Shown here piece after piece: positions 18,837 through 19,387 of a DNA stretch of 19,387 nucleotides. Origin of the DNA: Thermomucor indicae-seudaticae (lineage: Eukaryota > Mucoromycota > Mucoromycetes > Mucorales > Lichtheimiaceae); NCBI GenBank assembly GCA_000787465.1, contig JSYX01000640.1, positions 1 through 19,387 of the forward strand. Direction: 5' to 3'. Numbering within the stretch: the first letter of the stretch is position 1; the number at the start of each line of letters is the position of its first letter. Under the pieces are notes generated by a model, which saw only the letters and a list, made by a program, of their open reading frames with translations, ran no database searches and was not told where the DNA came from. The translations under genes and the position numbers were made by a program.

Positions 18837-19387
18837 TCACTGGCGGAGTTTAATCTGGATTTCTCCTCGGAAGAAGTCATTGGCCATTCCCAGCAGGATC
18901 AAGAGGTCTGGCCAATCATCGTATACTATGTTTTGGTAGAAATTGAGGACTATGCTATTGGAACAGCTATATACAGTTTATTCAACTAAACATTGCGTTG
19001 TGATATAGAAAAGTTTGCAATAAATGTAAAATTCAAATTGCGTGTAGAAAAAGATCGAATGTGCAGGAAGAGAATGTACCATTTGCGAATGAGTACGGCA
19101 GTTTTTGCAAAAGGAGGATTTCCTTACCTGTATTCGTCACCCGTTTTTGTTACGGGGAAACAAACAGGAAGCAAAGAGGGAGAGAGAGACAGAGAGAGAG
19201 AGAGAGTTGAAGGGCGACAGCGGACTAGCCCAGAGCTTTTGTTCAGGAAAACAAATGCCGAAGCACTGGAAAAGTGGGGTTGGCATCGCTCTGTTTGCAC
19301 AGTCGTAAGCATTTTCCTGCGGGCGTTATACTAATGACAACACACACTTACCGCCGTGCACGCCCAGACACACCAGAAAGGGAGTCA
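18837..19387 (-). CDS. Possible 3' part of an unidentified gene, cut by the window edge
   Basis: On the minus strand, exon-like pieces can be chained: 19387-19352, a 61-bp intron (19291-19351, gtaagt...aaacag), 19290-19128, a longer intron (18967-19127, gtaagg...tatatag), and a last exon 18966-18837 ending in TGA. The last piece reads like protein (YDDWPDLLILLGMANDFF, then RGEIQIKLRQ and stop), and the frames join at both junctions. I recognise no family. Doubts: the middle exon contains a CT repeat that would code Leu-Ser repeats, the second intron is longer than others here, and the stop would lie only 53 bp before the UBC6 ATG. The plus strand is also open over the last exon. Confidence 0.25.
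19175..19206. repeat. GA-rich microsatellite, ~32 bp
   Basis: A GAGAGA tract with one C and one GGG interruption, the third such tract in the last 2 kb. Confidence 0.75.

Noticed and set aside
1..19387. CRISPR arrays, operons, ribosome binding sites or phage features
   Set aside because: Intron-bearing genes show a eukaryotic nuclear sequence; no regularly spaced repeats were found.

Overview
This window looks like a piece of a fungal nuclear genome, most likely Mucoromycota (Mucorales-like). The evidence is short GT-AG introns of about 60-76 bp, a fungal PDR-type ABC transporter, a Ubc6-type tail-anchored E2, a fungal LCB2, and an F-box/LRR gene of the kind that is abundant in Mucorales. 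The species cannot be fixed from the sequence alone.

Layout. The left 7.3 kb (1-7307) has no convincing intact gene. It holds three short TA-flanked inverted-repeat elements that share the terminal motif TACAGTGCCCGC (678-859, 5632-5917, 6875-7005), several hairpins, and coding-like stretches broken by stops (about 4868-5290 and 6075-6867). From 7308 to 9359 on the minus strand lies an F-box/LRR gene. As I read it, it is decayed: three in-frame TAA/TAG codons, each at a position where CAA/CAG would fit, plus two frame changes at simple repeats. After a 1.5-kb intergenic stretch comes a full-length PDR/ABCG drug-efflux-type transporter on the plus strand (10915-15445, 4 exons, 1447 aa). Facing it, with only 118 bp between the stop codons, is LCB2, the catalytic subunit of serine palmitoyltransferase (minus strand, 5 exons, 559 aa, one intron of GC-AG type). 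Upstream of LCB2 on the same strand is UBC6, the ER-membrane ubiquitin-conjugating enzyme of ERAD (minus strand, 5 exons, 246 aa). The last 550 bp contain exon-like segments of an unrecognised minus-strand gene that runs off the edge.

Functional context. LCB2 and Ubc6 are both ER-membrane proteins (the first step of sphingolipid synthesis, and ER-associated degradation). PDR transporters usually sit in the plasma membrane, whose sphingolipid content depends on the LCB pathway. The right half is therefore a compact block of membrane housekeeping and efflux genes. I see no operon-like logic and no biosynthetic cluster.

Exon structures were built by hand from splice motifs and conservation of the encoded proteins; nothing was searched against a database. 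I did not find a convincing new molecular system. The items most worth checking are the decaying F-box gene, the MITE-like family, the stop-free in-frame introns, and the exon-like segment at the right edge that is open on both strands.
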